Source: Chromobacteriaceae bacterium
GTDB lineage: Bacteria; Pseudomonadota; Gammaproteobacteria; Burkholderiales; Aquaspirillaceae
Length of the DNA: 8,199 bases
Direction of reading: 5' to 3'
Assembly: GCA_030151505.1 (NCBI GenBank)
Contig: JASLDQ010000026.1
Location: 1 to 8,199, forward strand
The notes beneath the pieces are model-generated. The model was not told the origin of the DNA. It saw nothing but the letters and a program-made list of their open reading frames with translations, and searched no databases. A program made the position numbers and the translations under genes. Below, piece after piece: positions 5,424 through 8,199 of this stretch (its first letter is position 1; each line of letters opens with the position of its first letter).

Positions 5424-6104
5424 ATGGCTGTCATCGATATTCGCGGCTGTCTGCACCATCATCCGCTGTTCCAGCAATTGTCGGATGCCGATCTTGATCT
5501 TCTGATTCCGCACGTGCGCGAAATCCGCATCGAGCGCGGTCGCATGTTGTTCCAGCGCGGCGATGCCTGCCGTGGCGTCCATCTGGTCGTGACCGGCATG
5601 ATCAAGCTGGCCATCAGCGGCGGGCCGGGTAGCGAGAAGGTGGTGGAAATCATCCGGGCCGGCCAGAGTCTGGGCGAGGCGGTCATGTTCCTGGACCGGC
5701 CCTACCCGGTGATGGCGCAGGCGCTGGAAGACAGCCTGCTGCTGGAAGTGGAAAAACCGGCGCTGCTCGAAGCGCTGGAACGGGATTCGCATTTTTCCCG
5801 CGCCATGCTGGCCGGTCTGTCGATGCGCCTGCACGGGCTGATTCGCGACGTGGAGACCTACTCGACCCATTCCGCGACCCAGCGGGTGGTCGCCTATCTG
5901 CTGCAGGGCGTGGGAGACGGCGAGGACGTGACCGTCAGCCTGCCGGTCAACAAGAATCTCATCGCATCCCGGCTCAACCTCACGCCGGAAACACTGTCGC
6001 GGGTATTGGGGCAGATGAGCTCGGCAGGCCTGCTGGAAGTGCGCGGCCGCGACATCCACCTGCTCGACGCCAAAAAACTGGCCGCCTTGTTGCTGCCGGC
6101 CTGA
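5424..6104 (+). CDS. Crp/Fnr family transcriptional regulator, Dnr/NNR type
   Basis: A 226-residue regulator. An N-terminal cyclic-nucleotide-binding-like beta-roll occupies about residues 10-115 (IERGRMLFQRGD, LVVTGMIKLAI, GEAVMFLDRPYPV). A long dimer helix follows (about 116-150, LAGLSMRLHGLIRDVETYS), then a winged helix (about 150-226). The recognition helix TPETLSRVLGQM carries E189, S192 and R193, the Fnr residues that read TTGAT/ATCAA. It has only two cysteines (C9, C49) and lacks the N-terminal cysteine cluster that holds the Fe-S centre of Fnr, so oxygen sensing through that cluster is unlikely. GEAVMFLDRPYPV in place of the Crp cAMP pocket, and the overall pattern, agree best with Dnr of Pseudomonas, a heme-dependent NO sensor. 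NO sensing here is inferred from that likeness and the nnrS context. The start at 5424 gives the typical N-terminus MAVIDIRGCL; its ribosome site is poor, so expression may be low. It is divergent from nnrS. Confidence 0.9.
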   Translation: MAVIDIRGCLHHHPLFQQLSDADLDLLIPHVREIRIERGRMLFQRGDACRGVHLVVTGMIKLAISGGPGSEKVVEIIRAGQSLGEAVMFLDRPYPVMAQALEDSLLLEVEKPALLEALERDSHFSRAMLAGLSMRLHGLIRDVETYSTHSATQRVVAYLLQGVGDGEDVTVSLPVNKNLIASRLNLTPETLSRVLGQMSSAGLLEVRGRDIHLLDAKKLAALLLPA

Positions 6105-6122
6105 GCACCGCATTCAATGTCG

Positions 6123-6156
6123 ATGGCCCGACCGGCACAGCCCGCGATCGGGCCAT
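6123..6156. repeat. Inverted repeat between convergent genes
   Basis: ATGGCCCGA (6123-6131) and TCGGGCCAT (6148-6156) form a perfect 9-bp stem with a 16-base loop, 18 bases after the regulator stop and about 80 bases beyond the fumC stop. No T-run follows on either strand, so it is not a standard intrinsic terminator. It could still block read-through, stabilise 3' ends, or help rho-dependent ends. Confidence 0.5.
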
Positions 6157-6234
6157 GGCCTCCTGCTACCAGATTGCCCGGCTGGTGTGCCTGAACAAGC
6201 CGGACGGTGCTCGTCGTCGAACGGCGACCGAGTT

Positions 6235-7638
<1,404 letters not shown>

Positions 7639-7647
7639 GGTCGGCAT

Positions 7648-7653
7648 TCCTTT
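7648..7653 (-). promoter_or_regulatory. Ribosome binding site that decides the fumC start
   Basis: AAAGGA on the minus strand ends 9 bases before the ATG at 7638 and directly abuts the alternative ATG at 7647. Normal spacing favours 7638 as the start. Confidence 0.65.
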
Positions 7654-7671
7654 GCGGCGGCGGAGGCTTTC

Positions 7672-7677
7672 ATCCTA
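7672..7677 (-). promoter_or_regulatory. Possible -10 element for fumC
   Basis: TAGGAT on the minus strand (4 of 6 matches to TATAAT) in the 76-base gap between the GGDEF stop and the fumC start. It predicts a leader of about 27 bases. No convincing -35 is seen, so fumC may instead be read through from the GGDEF gene. Confidence 0.2.
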
Positions 7678-7714
7678 GCCCGACCTCCGTGCATTTGGGA
7701 ATGGCCGGCTGCCG

Positions 7715-8199
7715 TCAGGACATTTGCGCCGGGTCGGGATTCTCGGCGTAGTGGACCCGGTTGCGGCCATTGCGCTTGGCGCAATACATGGCCTGGTCAG
7801 CCTGATGCAGCAGCATGAGCGGCGTGGTCCGGGCTCGCGTCGACCAGTGGCAGGCAATGCCGATGCTCGCGCCAACCTTGAGCTGGTCCGGCAGTTCCGG
7901 GACCTGGAAGCCGACTACCGCAGCGATCAGCTTGTCAGCGATGTCGCGGGCTTCGGACGGGGAGTGCAAGCCCTCCAGCATGACGACGAATTCGTCGCCG
8001 CCAAGCCGGGCCACGGTGTCGGTTTCTCGGACGGTCAGGTTCAGGAGATTGGCGATGCCGACGAGTATCGCGTCGCCGGCGGCATGGCCCAGCGTGTCGT
8101 TGACCGGCTTGAAACCATCCAGATCGATCAGCAGCACGGCCAGCATCCGTCCCGAGCGTTCGGCCTGGGACAGGGCTTCTTCCAGACGCTCGTACAACA
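7715..8199 (-). CDS. GGDEF diguanylate cyclase, C-terminal part (5' end outside window)
   Basis: The frame is open to the window edge, so the start and any sensor domain lie to the right. The visible 161 codons are nearly a whole GGDEF domain, which makes cyclic di-GMP from two GTP. Counting from the window edge, the key parts are LLIDLDGFKPVNDTLGHAAGD (metal- and GTP-binding), RLGGDEFVV with the intact GGDEF active loop, and ADQAMYCAKRNGRNRV near the end. An R-x-x-D inhibitory site (RETD) lies five residues before GGDEF, the spacing that gives product feedback. The typical DxLTGLxNR start of the domain should lie just beyond the edge. The protein ends about 10 residues after the domain, so there is no EAL domain after it. 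The leftmost visible codon on the coding strand is TTG for leucine within the domain, not a real start. The gene ends 76 bases before fumC. Confidence 0.93.
   Translation of the reverse strand, partial: LYERLEEALSQAERSGRMLAVLLIDLDGFKPVNDTLGHAAGDAILVGIANLLNLTVRETDTVARLGGDEFVVMLEGLHSPSEARDIADKLIAAVVGFQVPELPDQLKVGASIGIACHWSTRARTTPLMLLHQADQAMYCAKRNGRNRVHYAENPDPAQMS

Overview
The window is GC-rich, densely coded proteobacterial DNA. The fumarase, the Dnr-like regulator and the NnrS/hemerythrin/DUF2249 gene set suggest a respiring, probably denitrifying or nitric-oxide-exposed betaproteobacterium (Rhodocyclales or Neisseriales in character). The genus is not determined; this placement is inference from protein character only.

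Layout. Positions 1-373 hold no gene I can defend. Positions 374-1755 (+) carry a two-gene unit: a small secreted protein of unknown function, overlapped by 4 nt by an exported CapA-family (PGA_cap, metallophosphatase-fold) protein. A clear rho-independent terminator (1890-1925) ends this unit inside a gene-free gap (1756-2075). Positions 2076-5254 (-) carry a four-gene operon, in transcription order: NnrS heme-copper membrane protein, HHE hemerythrin, DUF2249 (TusA-like fold) protein, and a 12-helix membrane protein resembling NnrS or heme-copper oxidase subunit I. The last three genes overlap by 1 and 4 nt. Divergently transcribed from the operon is a Crp/Fnr regulator of the Dnr type (5424-6104, +). 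Convergent with that regulator is class II fumarase fumC (6235-7638, -). Upstream of fumC on the same strand is the 3' part of a GGDEF diguanylate cyclase gene that runs off the right edge.

How it works together. The 169-bp divergent region holds a 9/10 match to the FNR/DNR box (TTGAT-N4-GTCAA, 5311-5324). It lies exactly 22 bp upstream of a -10-like hexamer, the geometry of a class II (-41.5) FNR-type promoter driving the operon. The neighbouring regulator keeps the E..SR recognition-helix residues that read this site but lacks the N-terminal cysteine cluster of Fnr, so heme-based NO sensing (as in Dnr) is more likely than Fe-S oxygen sensing. The simplest reading is a self-contained NO / low-oxygen response module: a regulator, one site, and four membrane and iron-binding proteins. 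FumC, an iron-free fumarase, is a fitting neighbour for nitrosative stress, although nothing in the sequence ties it to the same control.
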